Source: Hordeum vulgare subsp. vulgare
Lineage: Eukaryota; Streptophyta; Magnoliopsida; Poales; Poaceae
Direction of reading: 5' to 3'
Assembly (NCBI RefSeq): GCF_904849725.1
Contig: NC_058518.1
Location: 332,110,581-332,174,580 of the forward strand
Length of the DNA: 64,000 nt
In this document: positions 43,439-55,647 of the stretch, one piece after another
Position numbering within the stretch: position 1 is the first letter of the stretch
Layout: the number at the start of each line of letters is the position of its first letter
Notes under the pieces: generated by a model
Told to the model about the DNA's origin: nothing
Database searches by the model: none
What the model saw: the letters and a program-made list of their open reading frames with translations, nothing else
Position numbers and translations under genes: made by a program

Positions 43439-45652
43439 ATTCCCCCAAGCTTAAAGCCTTGCTTGTCCTCAAGCAATTCAGTTGAAAAACTGAAAGAGAC
43501 AAAAGAAAAACTTTTACGAACTCTGTTTATCTTGTTGTTGCAATTATGTCTAACTCATATTCAGATTTTCAGCAAGATCATAAGCTAACCACATAAGAAT
43601 GACATTTAGGTCTCAAGATGTACTCATATCAATGGCATAATCAACTAGCGAGCAATAATAATAAGTTTCAAAGGTCAACACTTCAATCAAAACAATCATG
43701 AAGCAATATGAACACGTGGTATCTCGCTGGCTCTTTCTGAGACCGCAAAACATAAATGCAGAGCACCTTCAAAGACCAAGGGCTGACTGAACATTGTAAT
43801 TCATGGCAAAGAAGATGCAGTCACAGTCATACTCAATAACAATTAATAGCAAAGCATAAAAATGATGGAGGGGCTCTCTAATTGGTGCCTTTATAAGAAG
43901 AGGATGACTCAACAGAAACATAAATAGATAGGCCCTTCGTAGAGGCAAATATTGATTTGCAGAGGTGCCAGAGTTCAAGCCTTGAAGACAGAGATAAATA
44001 ATTTTGGGTGGCATGCTTTCATTGTCAACGCGATGACCAAGAGTTTTCACCATCTTCCATGCTACACATGCTATAGGCGGTTCCCAAACAGAAAAGTAAA
44101 GTTTTGACTCCCCCACCATCGATCAATCACACTCCACGACTAGCCGAATACTCGGGTGCCGTCCATACCAACAACAATCTAGGGGGAGTTTTGTTTGCAA
44201 TTATATTTTTGATTTGAGCATGGAACTGGGCATTCCAATTACCGGCCCCTTTCTCGTGAGTGATAGTGAATAAACACATATCGAGGATAACACGCCTAGC
44301 ATGGAAGATACCGATCGCCCCTTGTCACCACATGAGCGGTTCGGGCATGCAAAATAGATTATTACTTGAGGGTTTAGAGAGTGGCACATGCAAATTTACT
44401 TGGAACGGCAAGTAGATATGGCATATAGGTAGGTATGGTGGACTCATATGGAACATCTTTGGGTTTATGGAAGTGGATGCACAAGCAGTATTCCCGCTTA
44501 GTACAAGTGAAGGCGAGCAAAAGCCTGGGAAGCGACCAACTAGAGAGCGACAACAATTATCAATATGCATTGAAATTAACCAACATTGAGTGCAAGCATG
44601 AGTAGGACATAAATCACCATAAACATGAATATCATAGAAGCTATGTTGATTTTGTTTCAACTACATGCGTAAACATGTGCCAAGTCAAGCCACTTGAATC
44701 ATTCAAAGGAGGATACCATCCTATCATACTGCATCATAATCATCTTGAAATTCATGTTCGCATCCAAGACAAACCATTATAAGCTCCTAGCTAATTAAGC
44801 ATGGCATCATAAACTATGATCTCTAAGTTGTCATTGCAAACATGTTTCTCTCATAACAAAGCTGAATTAGGAATGATGAGCAAGTCATATTTACAAAAAC
44901 AAAATAGATCGAGTTCATACCAGCTTTTCCAGGCATAGTAACTTCATCATATATCATCATTATTGCCTTTCACTTGCACGACCGAATGATGTGAACAATA
45001 ACAAGAGTGTTCGTGCATTGGACTACACTGGAATTTGCAAGCAAACACAAAGGAGAAGACAAAGTAATATGGCTCATTGACAGATAAATAGATATGCATG
45101 CGAGAGCCACTAAACATTGTAACCATGGTCTTCTACCTTGACCCAAAGAAAAAGAAAACTATTTACACGGGAAAGCTCCCAACAAGCAAAAGAAGAACGT
45201 GACACCTTTTCGGGGTTTCTCAATCTAAACAAACACACAGGAAGAAAGCGAGAAAAAGAAATAAACTAGCATGGATGATACAGTGGCAAGGTGTGGACAA
45301 CGACTAACAAAGTGAAAGTGTGAGCATGAATATAAAGTCGGTGAGAAACACGTACTCCCCCAAGCTTAGGCTTTTGGCCTAAGTTGGTCTACTCCCATGG
45401 CTGATCCGGGCGATATCCAAAATCATAATGGGGGTTGTACGGGAGCGTGGCAGCTACCGCCTGAATATCTGCCTCACGGAGGCGAGCAGCCTTTGCCTCC
45501 CTCTCAAACTCCTCTGCCTCTCCTCTGGTTATGTAATATCTCTGTTTTACCTGAAAGTCAAAGAAGGCAGGAGCAGGAAGGGTAATATGGAGAACACGTT
45601 GTCGGTTAAATATTAACCTGTATAGGAGGGATTCATTATCCCTCTCAAGGAA
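43439..45652 (-). other. Noncoding interior of the Athila-like element
   Basis: AT-rich, no pol motif. On the minus strand CCTAAGCTTGGGGGAGTACG at about 45350-45369 is a second polypurine-like tract, resembling the one next to the 3' LTR. Short frames elsewhere show no recognised domain. Confidence 0.6.
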
Positions 45653-46411
45653 CTAATAACGTGTCATGGCAGCGCGATCAAGGAAAGCTGTATGTAGCGG
45701 GGGATCTCCTTCGCAGATGGGTACTCCAAGAAAATTTGCTATGCGAGTGGCATAGATCCCACCAAAGAAATCCCCTTCATTAGCATTATTATTTAGCCTC
45801 TTCGCGATTATAGCTCCCATGTTGAAACTTCTATCACCCATGACTGCGCTCTTAAGGATACTAAGGTCAGGTGCACAGAGGTGACAATGCTCAATCTTGC
45901 CGTTAATGCATCTACCTATGAAGAGGGTAAAGTAATGCAAGGCACGAAAATGAATGCTCCCCATGATAGGCTGCGTAATATCTCTAGTTTCCCCGACCAT
46001 TATACTAGAGATAAAATCTCTAACCGAATACTTAGGAGGATCATTGAGACTACCCCAATCAGGTATCTTGCAAATTCTATTGAAATCCTCTAAATCCATG
46101 GTATACGATTTGTCATACAGATCAAATAGTATAGATGTGTCATGGCCAGCTGAAAATTTGAATCTACGAACAAAAGAGGTAGTGAGAGTAGTATACTGTT
46201 CACATTTATCGGAGATGAATCCTTCGAGCCCAGCATTGTGAACAAATGCATCAAACTCGTCTTTGAAGCCTGCATCAATCATGAATTCATGAGAAGGCCA
46301 TTCACATGGTTGTACCTGTGCATTCCTCGGTTGGTAAGGATCGGGCTCCCGAATCGCAAGATGGGGACCCCTCTTGCTTGAGGAACCACCATGATAGTTT
46401 CTCCTGAACAT
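45653..46411 (-). CDS. Athila ORF1-like protein, 252 aa
   Basis: An uninterrupted frame starts MFRRNYHGGSSSKRGPHLAI, with a basic Ser/Arg-rich N-terminus. It continues through FVHNAGLEGFISDKCEQYTT, YDKSYTMDLEDFNRICKIP and ANFLGVPICEGDPPLHTAFL. These match the ORF1 protein of Athila-group Gypsy elements as I remember it, probably a gag-like or ancillary protein. No catalytic residues are evident. The first ATG is taken because the frame upstream lacks similarity. It is shorter than usual Athila ORF1 proteins, so it may be truncated. It is the only sizeable uninterrupted frame with a family resemblance in the window, and nothing shows it is expressed. Confidence 0.7.
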   Translation of the reverse strand: MFRRNYHGGSSSKRGPHLAIREPDPYQPRNAQVQPCEWPSHEFMIDAGFKDEFDAFVHNAGLEGFISDKCEQYTTLTTSFVRRFKFSAGHDTSILFDLYDKSYTMDLEDFNRICKIPDWGSLNDPPKYSVRDFISSIMVGETRDITQPIMGSIHFRALHYFTLFIGRCINGKIEHCHLCAPDLSILKSAVMGDRSFNMGAIIAKRLNNNANEGDFFGGIYATRIANFLGVPICEGDPPLHTAFLDRAAMTRY

Positions 46412-46793
46412 CTTCCTTTTCTGAAATTTTCAGTGACTCAAAGGAAAAGTGAACAAGGCTCAACGAAACTCATAACAACTACTCCTACAAGTGCCTAGAG
46501 GCCATATCATGCATCAAAACTACTTGGGACCAACTAAAATTAACATCCAAAGCTCAAGAACAGGGTCACCAAGGCAGCAATAATACGCAACGAATAAGGC
46601 ACTAGAGAAACAACTAATAGGACCAATGGAGGAGTCACATACCAAGGAACAATTTCCCCAAAACAGTTTGGTGAATGGGGCTTTGCACAAGGAGATCGAA
46701 AATCGCAGCAAAAAGAGCAAGAACACGGGTTTGAGCTATATAATGATTTTTTCTGGAGGTAGGAGAAGGATATGGGAGCTGGAAACAGTTTGC

Positions 46794-47127
46794 TGAACTC
46801 TTCTCCCTGATTTTTTTTCGGTCGAAAGGGACTAAATAGAGCTGGAGTTGGAGGCAGCGGAGCCCCGAGGGCCCCACAAGCCTGCTAGGCGCGGCCAGGG
46901 GGGCGCCTCCAGTTGATTCTTGCGCCAGTATTTTTTATATATTCCACAAAAAATCCTCGTAAATTTCCAGGTCATTCCGAGAACTTTTATTTCTGTTCAA
47001 AAACAACACCATGGCCATTCTGCTGAAAACAACGTTAGTCCGGGTTAGTTCCATTCAAATCATGGAAATTAGAGTCCTAAACAAGGGCAAAAGAGTTTGG
47101 AAAACTAGATACGATGGGGATGTATCA
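46794..47127 (-). repeat. Truncated 5' LTR of the Athila-like element
   Basis: It matches about 43065-43438 of the 3' LTR, with an internal gap of roughly 35 bases after GGCCAGGGGGG. It lacks the other 1.1 kb of the LTR, including R, U5 and the primer site. The deletion joins U3 directly to interior sequence at about 46793. Confidence 0.8.
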
Positions 47128-48190
47128 GGAAGCTCTTCGATCCAGCAGCCGACGGACCTGACTAGTGGCAGCACCAGTCTTGGCTTGATGCCGGCTAAAA
47201 TCAGGCCATTTGCCCTTTCCACCTGGCCATTGGATTGCGGGTGCGCCACCGACGCCAAGTCAAGCCGGATGCCTTCTTTGGCACACAAGAGCGCCAATGC
47301 GCCCTTGGCAAAGTTGGTGGCATTGTCCTTGATGAACTTGATGGTTGTGGGATCGTCAAGCTTCTTAATGGGCCTGGCCTCAATCCAGTTGGTGAATTTA
47401 TCAACAGCGACGAGAAGATGCGTCATGCCGCCACGAGCGGTCTTGAATGGCCCCACCATATCCAGCCCCGAGACAACAAACTACCATGACAAGGGGATGG
47501 TTTTGAGGGCTGATGCCGGCAGGTGGCTCTACGTGCTGAAGCACTGGCAGCCTTCGCACTTGTTGACCATGTCTATGGCCTCCTCAAGGGCCATGGGCCA
47601 GTAAAATCCATGGCGGAATGGCTTGGCCACTAGGGTTCTAGAGGCGGCATGATGCCCGCACTCACCCTGATGTATATCTCTGAGGATTTCCTACCCCCTT
47701 TCTGGCTTGACGCAACATTGAAACACGCCGGTCACGCTACGTCGAACCAACTCGTGGTTGATGATGGCGTATGCCGAGGATCGACGTTGGATCTGACTTG
47801 CCTCCGCCTCGTCTTGAGGAAGCTCGCCGCGAAGAAGGAAGGACTGGATGGGATGTGCCCATGAGGGAGCCGACATTGGAGCCGGCTCCGCCTCAACCTG
47901 GAGGTCAGGGGCTTTTGAAGCTCCCGTGCTTGTCGATGCAGTCACAAGCTCGAGACCTTCTGTCTTTGGTGCCATCGTGGCAGCCGGCATGCCGTCTACC
48001 TCCATGACGACCACCCACTGGGTGTTAAGCCGACAGGATTCGAGGCCTGGCGTGGCCGATGTTGTTCTTGGAGCCGGCAACGACGTTGTAGCTGGCACAA
48101 CACTTGTAGCCGACAGAGTAGTTGTAGCCGGCAGAGTAGTTGTAGCCGGCTGAGTAGTCGTAGTCGGCGACTTGTTCGAGCCCGACGTCG

Positions 48191-50230
48191 ATGGGACCGA
48201 AGGATCACCGGTACAAATGTCGATGCTGACCCCGGAGAAGGCTTGATGGAGGGTTTGTACAGCTGCTCGAGCGAGACGCCGGCTGTGATTGCTTGCCTTG
48301 TGGAGCCGATTTTGGCCAAGGTGTCTGCCGCCTTGTTGTGCGCCCTGGGGACATGATGGAACTCGTAGCCCTCGAAAGGACCACTGAGCCGCTGAATAAG
48401 GAAGCGGTAGCTCGCTATGTTGGCGTTCCTGGCGTCCCACTCGCCAGAGACCTGCTGCACCACAAGGTCCGAGTCGCCGAAGCAAAGGATCTGCCGGATG
48501 TCAATATCTCTGGCAAGCCGGAGGTTGTGAGCGAGCGCCTCGTACTCGGCGGCGTTGTTGGAGGCGGCGAAGTGTATCTGGAGTGCATACTTGAGTTGGT
48601 ATCCTTTCGGAGACCTCAAAACAATGCCGGCTCCCAGACTAGTTCGCATCTTCGAGCCGACGAAGTGCATCCGCCAATGAGTGGAGTCTGGAGGCGGTGG
48701 CAGGAATTGGGCTTCGGCCCAATCGACGAGGAAGTCGGCCACCACCTGAGTTTTGATGGCGGTGCATGGCTCGTAGCGGATGTCGTGGTCGTCCATGGAT
48801 ATGGACCACTTGGCAATCCGGCCCGTGGCATCACGGTTGCCCATGATTTCTGAGAGTGGAGCAGTGCTCACCACAGTGATGGCATGCTCCTGGAAGTATT
48901 GCTTCAACTTATTGGCGGCAAAGTAGACACCATAACACATCTTTTGATAGTGGGGGTAGTTTTGCTTGGAGGCGGACAAGAACTTGCTGCGGTAGTACAT
49001 AGGGCGCTGTACTAGCAACACCTTGCCCTCCTCCTTGCGCTCCACTACCATAACCACACTAACCACGCGAGTGGTCACCACGATGTAGATGAGGATGGGC
49101 TCTCTTTCGGCCGGCGCCGCCAAGATTGGCATGCTCGAGACGACGCGCTTGAGGTCGCGGAAGACTTCGTCTGCCTGGTCGTTCCACTCGAAGTTGGTCG
49201 TCTTCTTCATCAGATGATAGAGTGGAAGCGCCTTCTCGCCTAGCCGGCTGATGAAACAGCTGAGGGACGCCAAACAACCAGCGAACTTCTGGATGTCGAG
49301 GAATTGAGCCGGCTTCACCATACGCTCGATGGTTCTAATCTTTTCAGGGTTAGTTTCGATGCCGCGAGCTGACACGAAGAAACCCAAGAGCTTGCCATCT
49401 GGAACTCCAAAGAAGCACTTCTCTGGATTGAGCCGGATCTTGTATTCGCGCAGATTGGCGAACATCTCTCGCAAGTCTTCAAGGAGACGAAAATGCTGCT
49501 TGGTCTTGACGACGGTGTCATCCAGATAGACGTGGATGTTCCTGCCGATTTGCAGCAGGAGGCATTGTTGCATGCAACGCTGAAAGGTGGCAACAGCGTT
49601 GTTCAGGCCGAGCATCATGGTGGTGTAGCAGTAGGCCCCGAAGGGCATAATGAAGGAGGTCTTCAGCCGGTCGGCTGGATCCAGTTTGATTTAGTGGTAG
49701 CCTGAATAAGCGTCCTGAAAGGACAACAATTCGCATCCACATGTGGAGTCGATCACTTGATCTATCCGGGGCAAAGCGAAAGGGCCTTTCGGGCACGCCT
49801 TATTGAGGCTTGTGTAGTCGATACACATTCTCCACGTCTTGTTTTTATTCAGCACCAGAACTGGGTTGACCAACCAGTCTGAGTGGAAAACTTCCATTAT
49901 GAAGTCGGCTGCGAGTAGCTGGGCGATCTCCTCTCCTATTGTGCACCGCTTCCCCTCGGTGAAGCGGCGCAGGGGTTGTTTCACCGACTTGGCATCCGGC
50001 CGCACATGAAGCTTGTGCTCGGCGTACTTCCTCGGAACTCCCGGCATGTCCTTTGGGGACCATGCGAAGATGTCCCAATTCTCACGGAGGAAGTTGACGA
50101 GCTCGCCTTCCTATTTGGTGCTGAGGTTAGCGCCAATGGTGATGCACTGCTTGGGGTTCGCAGGGTCGAGCGGCACCTGCTTGGTTTCCTTGGCCGGCTC
50201 GAACGAGCCTTCCCGGCTGACTGGGACGGT
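48191..50230 (-). pseudogene. Gypsy reverse transcriptase and RNase H
   Basis: Reading leftward from 50230: TKQVPLDPANPKQCITIGAN, a TAG, then LVNFLRENWDIFAW. The RT palm begins EHKLHVRPDAKSVKQPLRRF, then WRMCIDYTSLNKACPK and LSFQDAYSGYH, followed by an in-frame TAA (49691-49693) where Gln is usual. The active site is YLDD at 49517-49528. The RNase H domain keeps EYEAL, DSDLVVQQ and HNKAADTLAK, but its first catalytic Asp (normally in FDGSK) is Val, codon GTC on the minus strand at 48659-48661. A frameshift near 48190 leads into the integrase frame. Confidence 0.9.
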
Positions 50231-52756
50231 TGTCACGCACGAGATGTAACCCTATCCTCAATTTGGCACGAAGGCCTCGTCAGGGATAGAAGCGCATCTC
50301 GTCATGTCGCAAGAATGGATATCGTTACAAGTACATGTACTGAAAAGAAGAGATATATATAGAATTGGCTTACACTCGCCACAAGCTACATCAGAGTCAC
50401 ATCAGTACATTACATAATCATCAAGAGTAAGAGCAGGGTCCGTCTACGGACGAAAACAAACGAGAGAAATAAGAACGACGTCCGTCCTTGCTATCTCAGG
50501 CTGCGGGCCTGGAACCTATCCTAGATCGATGATGATGAAGAAGAAGAAGCAACTCCAAATGAACAATCAACGCGCTCGAGTCAACTAACCTTTACCTGTA
50601 CCTGCAACTGGTGTTGGAGTAATCTGTGAGCCACAAGGGACTCATCAATCTCATTTCCAAAGGTATCAAGACTAGCAAAGCTTATTGGGTGAAGCATGGT
50701 TAAGTTGTGAGGTTGTAGCAGCGCCTAAGCATATATTTGGTGGCTAAACTTACGAGTACAAGAAATAAGAGGGGGAAGATCTACGCATAGCGGACATGAC
50801 TACTGATGATCAAATGAATGATCCTGAACTCCTACCTACGCCAGACATAACCCCACCGTGTCCTCGATCGGAGAACGAACTCACGAAAGAGACAGTCACA
50901 ATTACACACACAGTTGGCATGTTTTAATTAAGTTAACTTCAAGTTATCTAGAACCAGTGTTAAACAAAGTTTCCATGTTGCCACATAACCGCGGGCACGG
51001 CTTTCTGAAAGATTTAACCCTGCAGGGGTGCTCCAACTAGTCCATCACAAATTACCACAAGCCGCATAGAAATCCTCAATCACGAAGCTCGCGATCTCGT
51101 CGTATTCCTTAGTGGAAAACCTCAACTCTGAGATTACCCAAAGCATCACCGGAATCCCGATGCACAAGATATCTCGTCAAAGGTAAAACTAATACATCAA
51201 GGCCGCCCAACGTGTCGACGATCCCAATAGGAGCCGCGTATCTCGTTCTCAGGACACGACGGATAAGCACAGCGTACGGTGGCCTGATAGAAATCTCCCG
51301 AGTTGCCCCGGGTTGGCCCCGCAAACGGCTCTAGTTTTGGACGAGCACCAACAACACAGGCCCCCCTGTATTATGTGAAATTACTCCTCGGGTTCATGAC
51401 GCCCTATGCTTTCAGTATTAACACAATTATTATGTTGGGCAAATGTAGTAACAATGTTGGGCCTTGCCAGACCAGCTTTAATCTAAAACGAATTATCAAG
51501 GGGGTCCCCATAACAACCCGGATCGTGTTAGGAGCGCTCAATTATGGAACATAACACCGGTAGCCAAAACTAAGGGGGCAAAGGTGGAACAAAACACCAG
51601 GCTAGAAAGGCCGAGCCTTCCACCTTTTACCAAGTATATAGGTGCATTTGATTAAATAGCATTAATAGGGTGATATAACAAGGAACCCATGTTAACACAT
51701 GGAAGCAACTGCACCTGGACTAGCAACGCGAACAACATGGTTAAGCAAGCAGTAACATAGCCAATCAGTGGTTTGCTAGGTCGAACAGGTTGAGGGTAAT
51801 AATGGCATTGTTGAGAGGCTGATATTTAACAAGTGGTAGGCAATGAGACATAAACGGTAGAAGCGGTAATCTAGCATGGCAATGATATTAATGGTATCTG
51901 GGGAAATGGTCATCTTGCCTGAGATCCAGCTTGGAGGAAGAATGACACTGTGAAGCAGACGAAACGACGTAGTCGAACGGGTCCTCACATTCCGACACGC
52001 TTGCTGAACTCCATCGAGACGGAGCAAACCGGAAACAAACATCAACACAGATATTCACCACACGATGCACAACATGATGCACAACCTAATATGATGCATG
52101 ATCAGTTCAATGATGCAAGGCATGGCATGGCAATTCACCTCACGCAAACACTACACATTAAGTGAAGCTCGATATGCAACGGGTTGCATATCGACGAAAC
52201 TCCACGTTTAATTATTTAATTCACTCCTGTTAGTTTTCATGGCAATATTAAATTGTTGTTTAACATGTCAAGGGGTGAAGCGGTGATCCTACATGGCATC
52301 CTAGAGGATTAACCCACGGGACTTAGAATGGAGCTACGACACAAGAACATGCAACACAAGATATTATGCCATGAATGCATCATGCATGCGAGTTCAAACA
52401 TCACGGGCAAGAAGAGAAAGAAACAGGTGTCGCCATGGCGAGCGAGAGGGAACCATGGCGGCAAGACGGAAACGATGCCACGCCAACGTTCCTACCACGA
52501 TAACTCGTAGAGATATCGTGCCAACGTTTAGGAAACGTGTGCAGGAACGTTAAGTAAAGATGGGGTGATCCCGTATATCGGGTTCCCATGTGTCGAGGGC
52601 ACAACGAAAGAGGAACACAACGTGCCACGGGCAACATACACAGGCACAAACATACGATGCAACATACATTCAACTCATACATCACAACACACGGTCACGA
52701 CAACGTCTCAACGTTATACCTTTGATGCGTGCGAATCGGAGCGGTTCGGTTCGGAG

Positions 52757-52822
52757 CGGACGTCGTGGTCGTAGAGGAAGTCGTGGTCGTTGAGGAAGTC
52801 GTGGTCGTTGAGGAAGTAGTCA
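52757..52822. repeat. 18-base minisatellite
   Basis: GGAAGTCGTGGTCGTTGA is repeated about three and a half times with small changes. On the minus strand it reads as Thr/Ser runs, which has no coding meaning here. Confidence 0.8.
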
Positions 52823-53049
52823 TACACGGTCTCGTCGACGGTAGTCGTTCTCTTGCGTCGGTAGACGATCTTCGGCGTCGGTAGTCAAACACGGGTCTTC
52901 AGCGACGTCGAGGAAGTGAAACTCTTTTCCGGGGTCGTCGAGGACGTCGTGGTGCTCGGCGAATTTGTCTGTTCCATGAAGGAGGGAATGGTGCACGCGG
53001 CTACGTAGGCGGCATCACGAGCAAATGCGAGCGGAGGCCACGGCTACAA

Positions 53050-53920
53050 GCGGCAACAACTAATAGCAAGCTATGGCACCTAGCACTAGCATACTATGGT
53101 GACTAGCAGCAAGCAACGAAATCAGCAACTACAATAGCAAGCAGTAACAACAACTAAGCAGAAGCAAGCAAATCATCAGCCAACGCAAGCTATAGCTAGC
53201 ATCTAGCAAAAGAGCTAGCAGGCAACATCTACAGTAACAGCATGAACAGCAAGGCTTGGCAGCAACATCTAGCGGCAGGCAGCATGCACAGCAAGCAGCT
53301 ACATCACACAGTAGCAACATCATCGCCGGCAACAGGCAGCAGGAGCAGCTACAGCACAGGCACGCGGCGGCACAGCTAGCAGCTCGCGAGCACTCGGCAG
53401 GGAACGGAGGCAGGAGCAGCATGCGGCAAGCTACGCAGGAGCTTCGGCACAGCAGCAGCAACACCACGACAGACAAGCACATCGCGGCAGGGTGGCGTAC
53501 CGGCAAGCACGACAAGAGGCGAGGTCGGGCAAGCACGGCGGGGTCGGGGCTACGCAGAGGAGGTGGCCTAGGTGGCTCAGGCGAACGGCGAGGCGAGGCG
53601 GCGAGGCCATGGCTACCGGCGGCAGGGCCGAGGGGAGCACGGCGGAGGGGCATGGGACCTGGCACCGGAGGCGCGGTCGGGCATGGCGAGGGCGAGGCCG
53701 GGGGGAACGGCGGCGAGGCGGGCACCGGCGGGCTAGTAGCGCGGCGGAGGAGGAGGACGGGGGCCCTGGAGGGCAAGCCGGCGGCGGCGCGAGGGTCGCA
53801 CGGCGAGCATCGGTGACCAGGGGGCTCGGGACAGAGGGAGCTCGAGCCTGGGGAGGGGATGACGGCGCACGGGGGAAGGGGGAGGAACGAGATCGAGAAG
53901 GGATCGGTCGGGCCTCTCTG
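53050..53920. repeat. AGC-rich to GC-rich low-complexity tract
   Basis: AGCAA/GGCAGC-type words dominate to about 53480, then GGCGAGGCGG-type GC-rich sequence. This produces open frames of up to 215 codons on both strands, all compositional. It lies inside the LTR-like element. Confidence 0.7.
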
Positions 53921-53989
53921 CGCTAGGGTTGGGGGGGGGGGCTGGCTGGCCTGGGCCGGCTGGCCTGTTGGACCTCTCTATTTGTTTTA

Positions 53990-54400
53990 TTTAAACTTGG
54001 TTTTCCTTTTTTTTAAACAGAAAACAACACGCCCAAAAAAATAAAAATAAAAATAAAAAGGATTTAACAAAATTAAAAGAAATTCCTTTGACTCCTTTGG
54101 AAATAAAACCCCAACTATAAGAAATAGATTGGGCCTTTTAAACAAATAAAAATAAAACCCTTTTGAAGAATAAAATAAAACCTCTTTTATTTAAAGAATA
54201 AAATAAAAGATTTTTAAAAGAGAAAAGAAAATGAGACGGTTTTAAAAAAAACAAAAGGAGAAATAAAATAAAAAACCCAAGGGTTGCCCCCACATTTAAT
54301 AAAAGGTTTTTTAAAAGAAGACGCTTTTTTTAAAAGGGTTAAAACGGAAACTTTACACAACCCCAAAACAAAATCAAAGAGAAGAGAGGAGGGGAGTTCC
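53990..54400. repeat. A-rich tract (AAATAAAA type)
   Basis: Repeated AAATAAAA and TTTTAAAAGA words; GC drops sharply from the preceding tract. On the element's own (minus) strand it is T-rich. Confidence 0.75.
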
Positions 54401-54573
54401 TATCGCCCTAAGACTCGGAGAGCACTCGAAGCACCACACACGACAGACGATGCAAGATGCCATGCATGATGCGATGATGCAAACTACATGATGATGCAAC
54501 AAATAAAAATAAGCACACGACGGAAACGGAGATAAAGGGGAATCTTCTGGAACATCGGCATCGGGCTGTCACA

Positions 54574-55612
54574 ATGGTGGAGTAGGGATCGCCGACTGCT
54601 CGGTAGCCTCAGCCATGAGTCGGTCGATGTGTCTCTTCTCCTCAGCGATCACCAGGGCGTTGGCCAGACGGATGCTATTGCGTGCGCACTTGAGCGACTT
54701 CTTGTAGTCGCCAGCGATGGTGATGATGCCCTTGGGACCCAACATCTTCATCTTGAGGTAGGCGTAGTGGGGGATGGCCATGAATTTGGCCAAAGCCAGC
54801 TTGCCCAGCAGCGCGTGGTAGGGGCTGTTGAGGTCCACCACCTCGAACCAAATCGGTACGTGGCGGAAGTGCGCATTGTCGCCAAAGAGGACATCCAGCT
54901 GGATTTTGCCAATCGGCGAGCATGACTATCCCGGGACAATGTCGTGGAAGACAGTGCTGGTCGGCTGGAGGTCCTTCTCCTTCAGCTCGAGCTTGAGCAC
55001 GGTGTCGCGGTAGAGGATGTTAATGCTGCTGCCGCCGTCGACCAACACCCGGGAGAACCGATAGGTGAGCCTCTTGGAGGCGAAGGTGGGGTCAAGGACG
55101 AGCGCGTATGAGCCAGGGTTTGGCATCACCGTAGGATGACCAGCTCGGCTCCATGTGATTGGCTTTTTGGACCAATGCATGAATTGGGGAACCGAGGGGA
55201 CCGTGGCGTTTACCTCGCGCCGACGCTGTCGCTGGCTGCGCTTGTCGTCGCCTTTGCTGGAGAAGACGATGTAGGCCCTGTCTTGCTCAGGGTACTGGTC
55301 GTGGAGACGGCCGTCGTTAGGAGGCGGTGGTGGTGGAGCCGGAGCCAACACTAGAGCCGGAGCGCGGGGCGCAACAGCAGCCGCCGGGGCAGCCGACAAA
55401 CCCTCACCCCGAGACAGTCGCCGTGCGAAGCTGCATTCTCGGAGTGTATGGGTGGCCGGCTTCACCCCGGTGTGCATTTTGCACGGCTCGTCGAGCATTT
55501 CCTCGAAGGTTGGCCTAGGATGCCAGGTATTCTTGCCGGTCCGGTGCGCTGAGAGCCGGCCTGGGCAGCCAATGCCTCTTCCTCTATGTTGGCCACCTGC
55601 TTTCTTGCACAC
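54574..55612 (-). pseudogene. Gypsy protease region
   Basis: The minus-strand frame runs MCKKAGGQHRGRGIGCPGRL through PRPTFEEMLDEPCKMH and a Pro-rich linker to the protease motif VLVDGGSSINILY at about 55005-55045, with the catalytic Asp in the D-G-G form usual for this group. TAG at 54926-54928 breaks the frame, which then continues as LNSPYHALLGKLALAKFMAI to the insertion point at 54573. The 4.3 kb LTR-like element stops it there, before RT. The enzyme would mature the polyprotein. Confidence 0.85.
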
Positions 55613-55647
55613 CGCATATCAAGTTGATCCGCCTTGCGCTTGTTGTT

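Larger units (their letters stand above)
41967..47127 (-). mobile_element. Athila/Sabrina-like Gypsy element, 5161 bp, deleted 5' LTR
   Basis: On the minus strand it starts TGATACATCCCC at 47127 and its 3' LTR ends GGGGTTATCA at 41967. GGCAG (41962-41966) and GGAAG (47128-47132) are an imperfect target duplication. The 3' LTR is full length (41967-43438) and the 5' LTR is only 334 bases (46794-47127). One ORF with an Athila ORF1-like protein is intact. There is no pol, so it is non-autonomous. Confidence 0.87.
41472..48190 (-). pseudogene. Gypsy integrase, split by the Athila-like element
   Basis: Reading leftward from about 48190 comes a Pro/Thr-rich linker with repeated PATTTLPA. The HHCC zinc domain follows (GECGHHAASRTL, then NKCEGCQCF) with TAG at 47691-47693 just before it. 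The core begins GLDMVGPFKTARGG with the first Asp. A short in-frame deletion removes residues before the second Asp (FIKDNATNFAKG). The Glu motif QSNGQVERAN is kept. The Athila-like element enters after CWIEELP (47127) and the frame resumes as LPVVLCSLRT at 41966, through FFLVYGSEAIIPTDVEFDSP, ending RPFYC near 41472. Inactive through stops, deletion and insertion. Confidence 0.85.
50231..54573 (-). mobile_element. Single long LTR-like element, 4343 bp (probable solo LTR)
   Basis: On the minus strand it starts TGTGACAGCCCGATGCCGAT at 54573 and ends GTGCGTGACA at 50231, with TG and CA termini. ACGGT (50226-50230) and ATGGT (54574-54578) are a likely target duplication with one change. It has no retroelement coding motif, primer site or second LTR that I can see. 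Triticeae have families with LTRs above 4 kb (for example Sukkula), so a solo LTR is the simplest reading. It separates the Tat element's protease region from its RT. Confidence 0.65.

Noticed and set aside
47835..48853. Plus-strand frames of 101-186 codons
   Set aside because: Shadows of the minus-strand RNase H and integrase frames.
52757..52822. CRISPR-like regular repeat
   Set aside because: Contiguous 18-base units without spacers in a plant genome; an ordinary minisatellite.
53129..53816. Open frames of 186-215 codons on both strands
   Set aside because: They arise from AGC- and GC-rich low-complexity sequence, have no domain and overlap on opposite strands.
50245..54573. Left boundary of the LTR-like element at TGTAACCC (50245)
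   Set aside because: It gives no target duplication (CGAGA against ATGGT), while a start at 50231 gives ACGGT against ATGGT.
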